Assembly (NCBI GenBank): GCA_002840755.1
Contig: PHBZ01000031.1
Span: forward strand, 1-64,000
Direction: 5' to 3'
DNA length: 64,000 nucleotides
From: Chloroflexi bacterium HGW-Chloroflexi-10
Lineage (GTDB): Bacteria > Chloroflexota > Anaerolineae > Anaerolineales > Anaerolineaceae
Below, piece after piece: positions 1 through 8,344 of this stretch (its first letter is position 1; each line of letters starts with the position of its first letter). A model generated the notes under the pieces. It searched no databases. It saw only the letters and a list, made by a program, of their open reading frames with translations, and had not been told where the DNA came from. The position numbers and the translations under genes were made by a program.

Positions 1-135
1 ATCTTTCCCCGGTGATGTTTGAGGAAAAATATTATCAATCTCCTTAACTATGTGTCCTTTTTATTGGGGTAAGTCCAATTAAAACCTTAATCATTTATCA
101 GGTTCTTCCCTATACAAAACATTAAACAAGGAGTA

Positions 136-158
136 ATGGGCAGTCTGTGTCTGCCCAT
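136..158 (+). other. Hairpin upstream of the hpt promoter
   Basis: Perfect 8-bp inverted repeat (ATGGGCAG / CTGCCCAT) around a 7-nt loop. It lies upstream of the predicted hpt promoter and has no T-tract on either strand, so it is a weak terminator candidate. The rest of positions 1-260 shows only AT-rich non-coding sequence and the hpt promoter. Confidence 0.4.
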
Positions 159-176
159 AAGACTCAACCCTTCTTT

Positions 177-204
177 TTGATAAGTTGCAAATATCATTTA
201 TAAT
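177..204 (+). promoter_or_regulatory. hpt promoter (sigma70-like)
   Basis: TTGATA at 177-182 and TATAAT at 199-204, separated by 16 nt. Transcription should start near 211. That places any ATG or alternative start before about 211 outside the message and supports translation from 261, which has GAGG at 249-252. Confidence 0.6.
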
Positions 205-260
205 TGCAGCACTTTGCAGCTTCAATATTACGATTCTTATTTGAACCCGAGGCAAAATTT

Positions 261-836
261 ATGATACCCGCTCCAAATTATCCGTATGCATTTATTGACC
301 ACATTATCATCTCCGAGGAAGAAATCCGCCAGCGTGTGGATACCCTCGGCGAGCAAATTACCAATGACTATAAAGATTCCGACAAATTAGTCCTCTTGGG
401 TTTGTTGCGTGGCAGTGTAATGTTTGTCACCGATCTGATGCGCAAAGTAAGGCGCCCTCTCACAATGGATTTCATGTCGGTTTCCTCTTATGCCGGTAGC
501 ACGTCCAGTGGTTTTGTGCGGATCGATTCGGATCACAAATCCAATATTCATGGCTGGGATGTAATCCTCATTGATGATATTGTCGATACCGGTTATACCA
601 TCAATACGGTACGCAAACTGTTAATGGATCGCAACCCGCGCAGCTTAAAAACCTGTGCCTTGCTGGACAAAGTAGAACGCCACAAAGTTGAAATTGATAT
701 CGATTACCTGGGCTTCTCTATACCGGATTACTTCGTGGTTGGTTATGGGTTGGATATTGATGAAAAAGGGCGTAACCTGCCCTATATTGCCTCGGTGAAT
801 CTGGAGAGGTATCAGGATCTCTACGGAAAAAGTTAA
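261..836 (+). CDS. hpt: Hypoxanthine phosphoribosyltransferase
   Basis: Purine salvage enzyme of the cytoplasm that joins hypoxanthine or guanine to PRPP to give IMP or GMP. The 191-residue product matches the usual bacterial Hpt size. It carries the PRPP-binding loop as VILIDDIVDTGYTI, the LLRGSVMF flavin-like loop near the N-terminus and a C-terminal VVGYGLDIDEKGRNLPYI motif typical of Hpt. An open frame extends up to 204, but the predicted promoter ends there, so the ATG at 261 with GAGG nine bases upstream is preferred. It complements the de novo purine operon at the other end of the window. Confidence 0.93.
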   Translation: MIPAPNYPYAFIDHIIISEEEIRQRVDTLGEQITNDYKDSDKLVLLGLLRGSVMFVTDLMRKVRRPLTMDFMSVSSYAGSTSSGFVRIDSDHKSNIHGWDVILIDDIVDTGYTINTVRKLLMDRNPRSLKTCALLDKVERHKVEIDIDYLGFSIPDYFVVGYGLDIDEKGRNLPYIASVNLERYQDLYGKS

Positions 837-904
837 TCCTTAATCTGGGTAGAACTTCTTCTGCAATAAATCTATTGAATTTAAACGGTTAGCACCAGCT
901 CCGT

Positions 905-1741
905 TTAGTTTCTAACCCGCATTTTTTTCACAAGCGGTTGGCCAATCATCATCAGCACATAAACGCTGCCCGCTACCAGAATAATGGTTGCGCCGGATGT
1001 AAGATTAAGAAAATACGAGAGAAACAAACCGGCTGTGGAAAAAACAATTCCCAGTACAGTCGCTGCAACCATAATCTTCTTAATATCCTTGAACAGCATG
1101 GCACTGATCGAAGCTGGAATGGTGAGCAGGGCAATCACCATGATCAAACCGACCACGCGCATCAACATTACCACACTGAAACCAATCAAACCCATTAAGA
1201 GCATATAAATCCAATCCACCGGTACATTTTCCACGGTGGCAAATTGCTCATCAAAGGATACGGCCAGTAATTCTTTGAAAAATAGATACACCAAAACAAC
1301 GATAACCAGATTCATTACCAGCATCACAATCAAATCACTTGCCGGTACCGCCAGAATACTGCCAAAAAGGTAACTCATTAAATCGGCTTTGTAACCCGGA
1401 GTCAAATCCAAAAACAGGATTCCCACTGCCATACCAATCGCCCACATCACCCCAATAATTGAGTCGGCCCGCTCCCGCGTTTTACGCTGCACAAAGCCCA
1501 TAGCAAAAGCGGATAAAAGGCTAAACGAAACAGCACCAAACACCGGATTCAGCCCCAAAAAATAAGCAAGACCTATGCCTCCATAGGCTGCATGCGCAAC
1601 ACCGCCAGAGATGAAAACAATGCGTTTCACCACGACAAAAGTACCAATGATGCCGCAAGCGATGCTCACCAGTAACCCGGCCAATAAGGCATTCTGCATA
1701 AATTGGTATTGAAGTGCTTCCAATATCGCCTGAAACATCAA
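905..1741 (-). CDS. znuB: Metal (Zn/Mn) ABC transporter permease
   Basis: Integral membrane subunit of a zinc/manganese-type ABC importer (ABC-3 permease family), 278 residues with about eight hydrophobic segments. The GGVAHAAYGGIGL stretch near residue 46 is the conserved family signature. Its start overlaps the end of the ATPase gene by 4 nt, indicating translational coupling. It is the last gene of the operon read from the Fur/Zur-type promoter near 3628. The metal cannot be fixed from this subunit; zinc or manganese are the usual substrates. Confidence 0.88.
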   Translation of the reverse strand: MMFQAILEALQYQFMQNALLAGLLVSIACGIIGTFVVVKRIVFISGGVAHAAYGGIGLAYFLGLNPVFGAVSFSLLSAFAMGFVQRKTRERADSIIGVMWAIGMAVGILFLDLTPGYKADLMSYLFGSILAVPASDLIVMLVMNLVIVVLVYLFFKELLAVSFDEQFATVENVPVDWIYMLLMGLIGFSVVMLMRVVGLIMVIALLTIPASISAMLFKDIKKIMVAATVLGIVFSTAGLFLSYFLNLTSGATIILVAGSVYVLMMIGQPLVKKMRVRN

Positions 1742-2517
1742 TCTGCCTCCTCATGCTGCGGAAATACCCGGTGTGGCAATCCGTGGGCTATCAAATCGAC
1801 CGGACATTGATAGGTCGCTTCCAACATTTCGGCGGTTATTACCCGGCTGCCGTGGTAATGCAGTTTGCGGTTAATGCATCCAACTGTTTTGGTGTAAGAG
1901 GATACAGCGCTCATGTCATGAGTTATTAATAAAATCGTTATTGTTTCATTCAATCGATTTAAGAGCTCAAAAATTGAATTGGAAATTTGCGGATCAACAT
2001 TGGAGGTAGGCTCATCTAATAACAGAACTTCCGGTTCAGAGGCCAGAGCACGCGCAATATACACCCGCTGGCGTTGACCACCGGATAAATCACCAATCGA
2101 ACGTTGGCGAAAGTCTATCATTTCCACATTCAGAAGTGCCTGGTTTACCAGTGCGTCATCCTCGGCATTAAACCGTTTTAACATGCCGCGTTTCGCCAGG
2201 CGTCCCATCCGCACCACATCCCAAACCGAGATGGGAAAATCGCGGTCAAACTCCACCAACTGCGGTACGTATGCCAGATATTGACGGCCAAGTTTCACCG
2301 GAAGTCCTTTAATTCTAATCGTCCCACGATACGGTTCAATTAAACCCAACAAGGCTCGGATTAATGTGGTTTTTCCTCCCCCGTTCGGTCCAATCAACCC
2401 GATAAAATCATTCTTCTGGACCGTTAAATTAATATCCTCCAGCACTGTTTCACGTTCGTAACCAGCCCACATGTTGCGAATTTCAATTAAATGGGGAGAA
2501 GATTCTGATACAGACAT
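1738..2517 (-). CDS. znuC: Metal ABC transporter ATP-binding protein
   Basis: Cytoplasmic ATPase that powers the metal importer encoded on either side. Visible motifs are Walker A (GPNGGGKTTL, near residue 45), the signature LSGGQRQRV, Walker B (VLLLDEPTSNVD) and the switch histidine in LITHD. At 259 residues it is the normal length for ZnuC/MntA-type ATPases. It overlaps the permease gene by 4 nt and is separated from the binding-protein gene by a 132-nt gap in which I see no ORF. Confidence 0.9.
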   Translation of the reverse strand: MSVSESSPHLIEIRNMWAGYERETVLEDINLTVQKNDFIGLIGPNGGGKTTLIRALLGLIEPYRGTIRIKGLPVKLGRQYLAYVPQLVEFDRDFPISVWDVVRMGRLAKRGMLKRFNAEDDALVNQALLNVEMIDFRQRSIGDLSGGQRQRVYIARALASEPEVLLLDEPTSNVDPQISNSIFELLNRLNETITILLITHDMSAVSSYTKTVGCINRKLHYHGSRVITAEMLEATYQCPVDLIAHGLPHRVFPQHEEAD

Positions 2518-2649
2518 GCTTTTTCTTTCTCTTTAATACTACCAAAAAAACACCGGTAAATTAATTTAAAAATACTTCATAATAAATGTGGGCTTACTTA
2601 AATAAGATTGTACTACCACTTCTATCATCCATGGTTTTTATATTTTTGC

Positions 2650-3555
2650 CTATTGCATAGTTTCAGCTAAATTTTTCGCCATTTCACGCATATTATTCAA
2701 CCAATCCGCGCTTAGAATATCAATCGGCACAACCGAGCCGTCAATCTCTTTGGCAATTGTTTCAGCTGAGCGCGTGCTGAATTCTTTTTGTACAAAAATC
2801 ACCTTGATGCCTTCCGCTTGGGCTTCATCTATCAAGGCTGCCATTTCTTGCGCGCTGGGTTCAGTACCTTCAATTTCGATGGAGATTTGTTCCAATTCAT
2901 AATCATGCGCAAAATATCCCATCGCCGGATGAAAGATCATGAAATTCCGGTTTTGTATGGGGGCTAATTCAGCTTGAATTTCTTGATCCAATTGATCGAT
3001 ATCGGCTAAAAAGGAGTTCAGGTTTGTCTGATAGGTTTCCGCATTTTCCGGATCCAATTCACTAAGCCCAGCAGCGATATTTTGTGCCTGCACCTTTACA
3101 GCCCGTGGAGAAAGCCATACATGTGGATCCAGTTCACCCCCCTGGTCTTCCTCTTCAAGCACCTCTTCGCCTTCGTGGTGATGCTCCGGCATTGCCAGCA
3201 ATTCGAATCCTGCAATCGTATCGTATATTTTCAGCTCAGGATTGCCTGCGGTGAATTTATCCATCCAATTTTTTTCAAATGGAAATCCGATAGTGAAGTA
3301 AGCCAGAGAATCACTCACCATTTTCATTTTTTCAGGTGTAGGCTCATAATTTTCAGCGCTCTGACCTGGATCAACCATCACTTTAATTTCAAACAGATCA
3401 CCGGCAATGCGTTCCACAAAATATTGCTGGGGCAAAATACTGACAATGACAATTTTCTTGGCTGCTGCATCAGAAGTCTTTTGCGGCACACAAGCACTTA
3501 ACAGAATAATACCAATTATGCTCAACCCAATAATCAGGTTTATTTTTTTCGTCAT
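2650..3555 (-). CDS. znuA: Metal-binding lipoprotein of a Zn/Mn ABC importer
   Basis: Cluster A-I substrate-binding protein, 301 residues, anchored outside the cell membrane through the lipobox LLSAC (Cys22). A charged loop with HHHEGEE and several acidic residues lies before DPHVWLSP, as in zinc-specific members. Further ligands are likely in HPAMGYFAHDYEL and near VPIDIL. The first family ligand, a His just before YEPTP, is Glu68 here (SAENYEPTP), which is unusual. I chose the ATG at 3555, with AAAGGAG at 3564-3570. A TTG at 3594 would sit at the transcription start and be crossed by the operator. Confidence 0.88.
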   Translation of the reverse strand: MTKKINLIIGLSIIGIILLSACVPQKTSDAAAKKIVIVSILPQQYFVERIAGDLFEIKVMVDPGQSAENYEPTPEKMKMVSDSLAYFTIGFPFEKNWMDKFTAGNPELKIYDTIAGFELLAMPEHHHEGEEVLEEEDQGGELDPHVWLSPRAVKVQAQNIAAGLSELDPENAETYQTNLNSFLADIDQLDQEIQAELAPIQNRNFMIFHPAMGYFAHDYELEQISIEIEGTEPSAQEMAALIDEAQAEGIKVIFVQKEFSTRSAETIAKEIDGSVVPIDILSADWLNNMREMAKNLAETMQ

Positions 3556-3570
3556 AATTCTTGCTCCTTT

Positions 3571-3628
3571 ATTGAAAATGATTTTCAATTTCAATAAAGA
3601 TTGTAATCGCCCTCTACAGAATTGTCAA
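3571..3628 (-). promoter_or_regulatory. znu promoter with Fur/Zur-family operator
   Basis: On the minus strand TTGACA (3628-3623) and TACAAT (3605-3600) are separated by 17 nt, so transcription should start near 3593. Immediately downstream, 3571-3589 is a perfect 9-1-9 palindrome, ATTGAAAAT-G-ATTTTCAAT, of the type bound by Fur-family repressors. It ends next to the Shine-Dalgarno sequence. Metal-dependent repression by a Zur, Mur or Fur homologue is inferred. Confidence 0.75.
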
Positions 3629-3645
3629 TCAACAGCCTGTACAAG

Positions 3646-3670
3646 AAAAAAGCGGCTGTTAATCCGCCTT
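3646..3670 (-). terminator. Possible terminator of the SDR gene
   Basis: Read on the minus strand, GCGG (3667-3664) pairs with CCGC (3655-3652) and is flanked by A/G-U pairs, followed by six T. The hairpin overlaps the stop codon of the SDR gene. The stem is short, so this is only a modest terminator. Confidence 0.4.
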
Positions 3671-4468
3671 GGTTAAACGTTTTGTAACCTTCATGACCTG
3701 TTCTCTGAACGCCAGATCGTAGGATAAACGTGAGGAAGGCACAGCCTGTTTCCTTTCAAAGTACTTTCCGCTTATTTCTGCCACTTCCTGCGAGACCGCC
3801 AGAAAAATAGGCGTCTCAGCGCCTACCGAAAGATCATCACCGGTCATATTAAAACCAGCGGTAAGCATCTTGGTGGAAATAACGCCAGGATGAAGTGCAT
3901 TCACCGTAATACCGCTGCCTTGCATTTGGTCTGCTAAATCATACGTGAAATAGATCAACATCAACTTGGAATCTGCATATGCCTTATAGCCATCATACTC
4001 TTTTTCACCATGCAAATCATCAAAATTAATCCTTCCTCGTTTATGAGCTACCGAACTGACATTCACCACACGCGCCGGCGCGCTTTTTTTTAACAAATCC
4101 AACAATCCAACGGTTAGAACATAAGGCGCAAGGTAGTTAACAGCAAGACTTAATTCATAACCATCCTGGCTGGTTCGGCGTGTAGTATTGAATACACCGG
4201 CATTATTAATAATCACATCTAGTCGAGGAAATCTAAGATAAATTTCAGCTACCATCCTACGTACCTGTTTCTGGGAAGAAAGATCGGCAGAAATTTCCTC
4301 CAGACTGGCATTCTCAATTCGGTTGGATAAATCTTCAGCCACCGCCCGAACACGATCCGGGCTGCGGCCATGCAAAATTACCCGATACCCCATCCGCGCC
4401 AACTCATATGCGGTTTGTTTACCAATCCCATCCGTGGAGCCGGTAACCAAAACTGTTTTATTCACCAT
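3659..4468 (-). CDS. Short-chain dehydrogenase/reductase
   Basis: NAD(P)-dependent oxidoreductase of the classical SDR family, 269 residues. The N-terminal Rossmann motif is TGSTDGIG (residues 8-15), followed by NNAGV, the catalytic Ser in VVNVSSVAH and the YxxxK pair as YADSK. The order and the RGRINFDDLH segment resemble retinol dehydrogenase/WWOX-like SDRs. The substrate cannot be read from the sequence. It stands alone, followed by the metal-transport operon on the same strand but separated from it by a weak terminator and a fresh promoter. Confidence 0.85.
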   Translation of the reverse strand: MVNKTVLVTGSTDGIGKQTAYELARMGYRVILHGRSPDRVRAVAEDLSNRIENASLEEISADLSSQKQVRRMVAEIYLRFPRLDVIINNAGVFNTTRRTSQDGYELSLAVNYLAPYVLTVGLLDLLKKSAPARVVNVSSVAHKRGRINFDDLHGEKEYDGYKAYADSKLMLIYFTYDLADQMQGSGITVNALHPGVISTKMLTAGFNMTGDDLSVGAETPIFLAVSQEVAEISGKYFERKQAVPSSRLSYDLAFREQVMKVTKRLTKAD

Positions 4469-4673
4469 TCATATACCTTTCCAATCTCAACTTCCTGATA
4501 GTATATCTGCTATCCCAAACAAAAAATTAATCGCGTCAAAGGTTCACTTCCCAAATAAGAGAAATGGGTCGCACTCTCCGGTTTCTTAAAATCGAAATTT
4601 CAATCTTAATCCAGATTTTACGATACTCCCTGGTAATAGTGGTTTACAATAGGGGAAGTTATTCTCTTTATGT

Positions 4674-6848
4674 TTGGAATACTCAGGCATGCAACACCTT
4701 TCCACCCAGAATACATTTTCCAGCCATGCAATCCCCTGTTGGACTTGGCTAAGTCCAACAGGTAGTTTTACTTGCTCAGTGGAATGTATCAACGAAACGA
4801 TCTATCATGTTTTCTTCAAGGGAAAATTTCAGCCATCTTTTACGGTTGAATTCTTCAATCAATTGCCCATTTTTTTTCAACAGGTGCAAAATCAGAATAA
4901 ACCTTATCAACTGTTGGTTGATTTATCAAACATCACTGGGAATTATCCAATTGAACGTAGTACCTTGTTTAAGATTTCCAGTAGTTTTCTTGCAAAAGCA
5001 GATACGATCGTGTGCTATCAGGTTTCACCTTACCTTAAAAATTTATTACAGTTATTGCCTCAGTTCGATTCAGCTATAAAATCAATCCACTTTGTAGAGT
5101 CTTTCGAGCAAGCCATATCCAAAATGGGACAACAATCACAGGATACTTTCCACTATGACCAGGAGATAACCTTTGAATGCGATAAAGTCAAAGTGTTGCA
5201 ACAAATTGCCAGCATGATCTGGACAGCCGATATCGACACACTGGATATCGTCATCCCGGAAACCCAAAACAGCTCAGATATAAGTTTTTTACTCCTAATG
5301 CTGCAAAAAGAGCTTCAAATGATCCGTTTGGGATACCCGCAAAGCCGTGAACAACTGCAAAAAATTCATCAATCTCTGGAAAACCAGGTCCAACAGCGTA
5401 CTTTCGAATTGACAAATGAGATCCAGCAGCGCAAAGAATTGGAGAAGACCTTACGCCAAAGCGAGTTGCGTTACCGTGCGGTAGCCGAAGCTATTGCTGA
5501 TTATGCCTGTTCCGTAATTTTTAATAAGGATGGCAGCACATATTGGGAGTGGGAATCCGTTCCCTATCCGGATATCACCGGATATACCCATGAGGAAATT
5601 CGTCAGATGGGTGGCACAATGGCCATCATACACCCGGATGACCATCACGTTATAGCCATTCGCAAAGAAATGAATAAATTGGGCAAAGCAGATGTAAATG
5701 AGTACCGCATCATTACCAAAAGCGGCGAAACTCGCTGGCTGAGAGACTACACACTGCCTGTCTGGAACGAAGAAAATACGCGTGTGGACCGTATTTATGG
5801 CGCCACCCAGGATGTAACAGACCGGAAAATCATCGAAGAGAACGCGCGTGAATCGCTGCACATGGCCGAATTTCTCCGCTCGGCTGCCTTAGCCATGACG
5901 AGCAGTCTGAATCTTCAGCATGTGCTCGATCAATTATTGAAACAAACCCAAAGCCTGGTCTCTTCAGCTTATATTGAAATTTTGTGGTTGGAAGATAATA
6001 AAATTAGTATCATCCGGCATTCTCTAACAAATGCGGTTTCAGCTGTAGCATTCTTGCCAACCCCTATAGAAGCATACCCTTGCCTGATAGAGGTTATTCA
6101 AAGTGGAAAAACGTATCACGAACCTTTTTTGTCCGCAGAAACCAGGATACCCACCCTATTTCCAAACAATAAAGAACAAACCTGGCTGTGTGCTCCACTA
6201 CGTACCGGAGAAAAACTTTTTGGCTTCATTTCACTCTTTCGCAGCCAGCAATCCCCATTCAATGATCAGCAAGTCCGCCACCTGGATATTTTTGCCAATC
6301 AGGCCGGCCTGGCTTTAGAAAATGCGATCCTCTTTGCAGAAGTTAACCGGATAGCACAACTGGATCCTTTAACTGAGACTTACAATCGCTGGTATTTTTT
6401 CCAGGTGGCTGAAAAAGAATTTCAAACCTCCAAAAACAAACTTACACCTCTGGCTGCGATTATGTTCGATCTGGATAAATTTAAACAAATTAATGACCTG
6501 TATGGGCATCGCGCAGGTGATCACGCCTTAAGATTTATGACACAAATATACTTCTCCAACTTACGCACAAAAGATATTTTTTGTCGGTATGGTGGTGATG
6601 AATTCATTATCTTGTTACCCAATACCCAAAAAACGAAAGCAATTTCAATTGCCCAACGTTTACAAAAAAGCTTAAGAGAACGGCCTCTTCTTTGGCAGGG
6701 TCAGGAAATACCTCTTTCTATCAGTGTTGGGGTTGCCATTAATTATCCCAGAATCACAACCTTAGACCAATTATTGGACGAAGCCGATCAGGGCTTATAC
6801 CGTTCCAAACGCCAGGGTGGCAATCAAATCTATTGTATGGAAGAATAG
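4674..6848 (+). CDS. Diguanylate cyclase with STAS-like, PAS and GAF domains
   Basis: Signalling enzyme expected to make c-di-GMP from two GTP. Order: a STAS/SpoIIAA-like fold (about 35-155), a coiled coil (about 225-265), one PAS_3 domain (about 265-390), a GAF domain (about 400-550) and GGDEF (about 560-724). The active site is intact (RYGGDEF) and the inhibitory RxxD site (RTKD) lies five residues before GGDEF, so product inhibition is likely. No transmembrane segment is visible. The start is uncertain: the frame opens with TTG at 4674, ATG follows at 4689 and GTG at 4779. A 12-bp hairpin (4735-4762) lies in this early region. Its stop abuts the stop of the convergent DUF389 gene with no spacer. 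Confidence 0.85.
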   Translation: MEYSGMQHLSTQNTFSSHAIPCWTWLSPTGSFTCSVECINETIYHVFFKGKFQPSFTVEFFNQLPIFFQQVQNQNKPYQLLVDLSNITGNYPIERSTLFKISSSFLAKADTIVCYQVSPYLKNLLQLLPQFDSAIKSIHFVESFEQAISKMGQQSQDTFHYDQEITFECDKVKVLQQIASMIWTADIDTLDIVIPETQNSSDISFLLLMLQKELQMIRLGYPQSREQLQKIHQSLENQVQQRTFELTNEIQQRKELEKTLRQSELRYRAVAEAIADYACSVIFNKDGSTYWEWESVPYPDITGYTHEEIRQMGGTMAIIHPDDHHVIAIRKEMNKLGKADVNEYRIITKSGETRWLRDYTLPVWNEENTRVDRIYGATQDVTDRKIIEENARESLHMAEFLRSAALAMTSSLNLQHVLDQLLKQTQSLVSSAYIEILWLEDNKISIIRHSLTNAVSAVAFLPTPIEAYPCLIEVIQSGKTYHEPFLSAETRIPTLFPNNKEQTWLCAPLRTGEKLFGFISLFRSQQSPFNDQQVRHLDIFANQAGLALENAILFAEVNRIAQLDPLTETYNRWYFFQVAEKEFQTSKNKLTPLAAIMFDLDKFKQINDLYGHRAGDHALRFMTQIYFSNLRTKDIFCRYGGDEFIILLPNTQKTKAISIAQRLQKSLRERPLLWQGQEIPLSISVGVAINYPRITTLDQLLDEADQGLYRSKRQGGNQIYCMEE
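4735..4762 (+). other. Perfect 12-bp hairpin in the 5' end of the cyclase gene
   Basis: CCTGTTGGACTT and AAGTCCAACAGG form a perfect 12-bp stem around the tetraloop GGCT. It sits inside the first 30 codons, or in the leader if translation starts at the GTG at 4779. It could control translation or mark a mis-chosen start. Confidence 0.6.
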
Positions 6849-8297
6849 TTAAGGGGTAGGAGTAAATGAAGAAATAGTCTCCATTGTGACAGTATTTGTC
6901 CATGTCGGTAATGGCGTTGCTGTAATAATATAGACAAATATTTTGGGAACCCAACCATGTCGTCCCTCTGCATCAACCACTTCTACCCATACCAAATTCT
7001 GAAATACCGTTTCACCAGGCAAAATAGTCAATAGTTGATTTTGTGTCAAAGTACTGATCACCGGTCCACCAGGCGATTGGTAAATTCGCATGAGAGGTAA
7101 AATGGTAGATAACACCTTTGCTTGAGCCGGTGAAGGTGTATAGGTTGGTGTCCGGGTTGGCAGCGGGGTAAAAGTGGAGGTAGCGGTTTGCGTAGCAGTT
7201 GCGGTAGATGTAAATGTTTGGGTAGGGGAAGGTCCCATTGTGGCTGTTCGTGTCATTGTCGGTGTAAATGTAGGCGTTGGCGGGATCAGCGGATCAAGTT
7301 GTTCAGCAAAAATCTGATTTACACGCAACGAAACTGATTGATTCAATCCCCCCACAATCGACTCCTGCAATGCTACTACCTGTTCATATTTCAATAAATT
7401 ACTGGTGCGAATAGTTAAAATAACATTCAGTGTTTCATTTTCCCGAACCGATTGGATATCAACCAGATCAGCATTCTGCAGTTTATCTACTTCACTGCTG
7501 ATAACCGCACTTAATTCGCGATTCTGTGAAGCTTGCTGAACAAATTGAATACTGAAATATGTTAATGGCACTAGCAGCAACACGATCAAAAATGCTGATA
7601 ACTGCAAACTGGGGGGAAGTTTTCTGTTGCCTTCCGCTGGTAATGGATTAAACCCCCGCAAAAAGAAAACCAATGCAGAAGCAAAAGCAATAGTGATCGC
7701 ATTGGTGATAAATAATAAAAAAGCACCGCCAGCTACATCCCAGCGCTGTAAAGCCAGGCCAACTCCCACGGTGCACAATGGCGGCATTAAGGCTGTCGCA
7801 ATCGCCACACCCGGCAATGCAGCCGAGAGCTTTACCTCCGTAAGTGCATAGGAAGCTGCAAAACCACCGGCTAACGCCACCAATAGATCAATCGGGCTGG
7901 GATGAGTTCGTGAAACAACTTCAGCAGGTAATTCCTGAAAGGAAACAAAAGGAAGATAAGTGTTTACTAAGGTTAGCAAAGCCGAAAGTACAATCGCCAG
8001 GGCAGCGCCGATTATCAAAGCAAAAAAAGAAGTTTTTAAAAGTGAATCGCGCCCAATTACTGACGCTAACCCTATCCCGATAATCGGAGACATTAATGGG
8101 GCCACCAACATGGCGCCAATAATCACTGCTGGAGAATTTGTAATCAAACCAAGCGTTGCAATACTTCCGGAAAGAACCACCAGCAGAAAATAATCAAAAC
8201 CTGCCGAAGAAGATTCGGAAATATCCAGAATAATTTCCCGTCGTTGTTCAAAAGGGATTTTTCGAATGAGAGACCTGATACGATCAAGAAAAGTCAT
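6849..8297 (-). CDS. DUF389 membrane protein with Thr/Pro linker and SH3-like tail
   Basis: The first 240 residues form a DUF389 core with about six membrane segments and the conserved GAMLVAPLMSPIIGIG and ATALMPPLCTVGVGLAL stretches. Next comes a soluble region (about 245-330), a linker of about 55 residues rich in Thr, Pro and Ser (about 330-390) and a domain (about 395-460) with the GHGWVP-like pattern of bacterial SH3 (here EGRHGWVPKIFVYI). The function of DUF389 is not established. The SH3-like tail suggests contact with the cell wall or a surface ligand if it is extracytoplasmic. Stop codons of this gene and the upstream cyclase are directly adjacent and convergent. Confidence 0.8.
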   Translation of the reverse strand: MTFLDRIRSLIRKIPFEQRREIILDISESSSAGFDYFLLVVLSGSIATLGLITNSPAVIIGAMLVAPLMSPIIGIGLASVIGRDSLLKTSFFALIIGAALAIVLSALLTLVNTYLPFVSFQELPAEVVSRTHPSPIDLLVALAGGFAASYALTEVKLSAALPGVAIATALMPPLCTVGVGLALQRWDVAGGAFLLFITNAITIAFASALVFFLRGFNPLPAEGNRKLPPSLQLSAFLIVLLLVPLTYFSIQFVQQASQNRELSAVISSEVDKLQNADLVDIQSVRENETLNVILTIRTSNLLKYEQVVALQESIVGGLNQSVSLRVNQIFAEQLDPLIPPTPTFTPTMTRTATMGPSPTQTFTSTATATQTATSTFTPLPTRTPTYTPSPAQAKVLSTILPLMRIYQSPGGPVISTLTQNQLLTILPGETVFQNLVWVEVVDAEGRHGWVPKIFVYIITATPLPTWTNTVTMETISSFTPTP

Positions 8298-8344
8298 GTT
8301 TGATGTGATGAGCCTTTATTATTATTATTTTCAGCAGGTACCAT

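Noticed and set aside
3556..3594. Longer znuA start at TTG 3594
   Set aside because: It coincides with the predicted transcription start and overlaps the operator; the ATG at 3555 has a good ribosome site.
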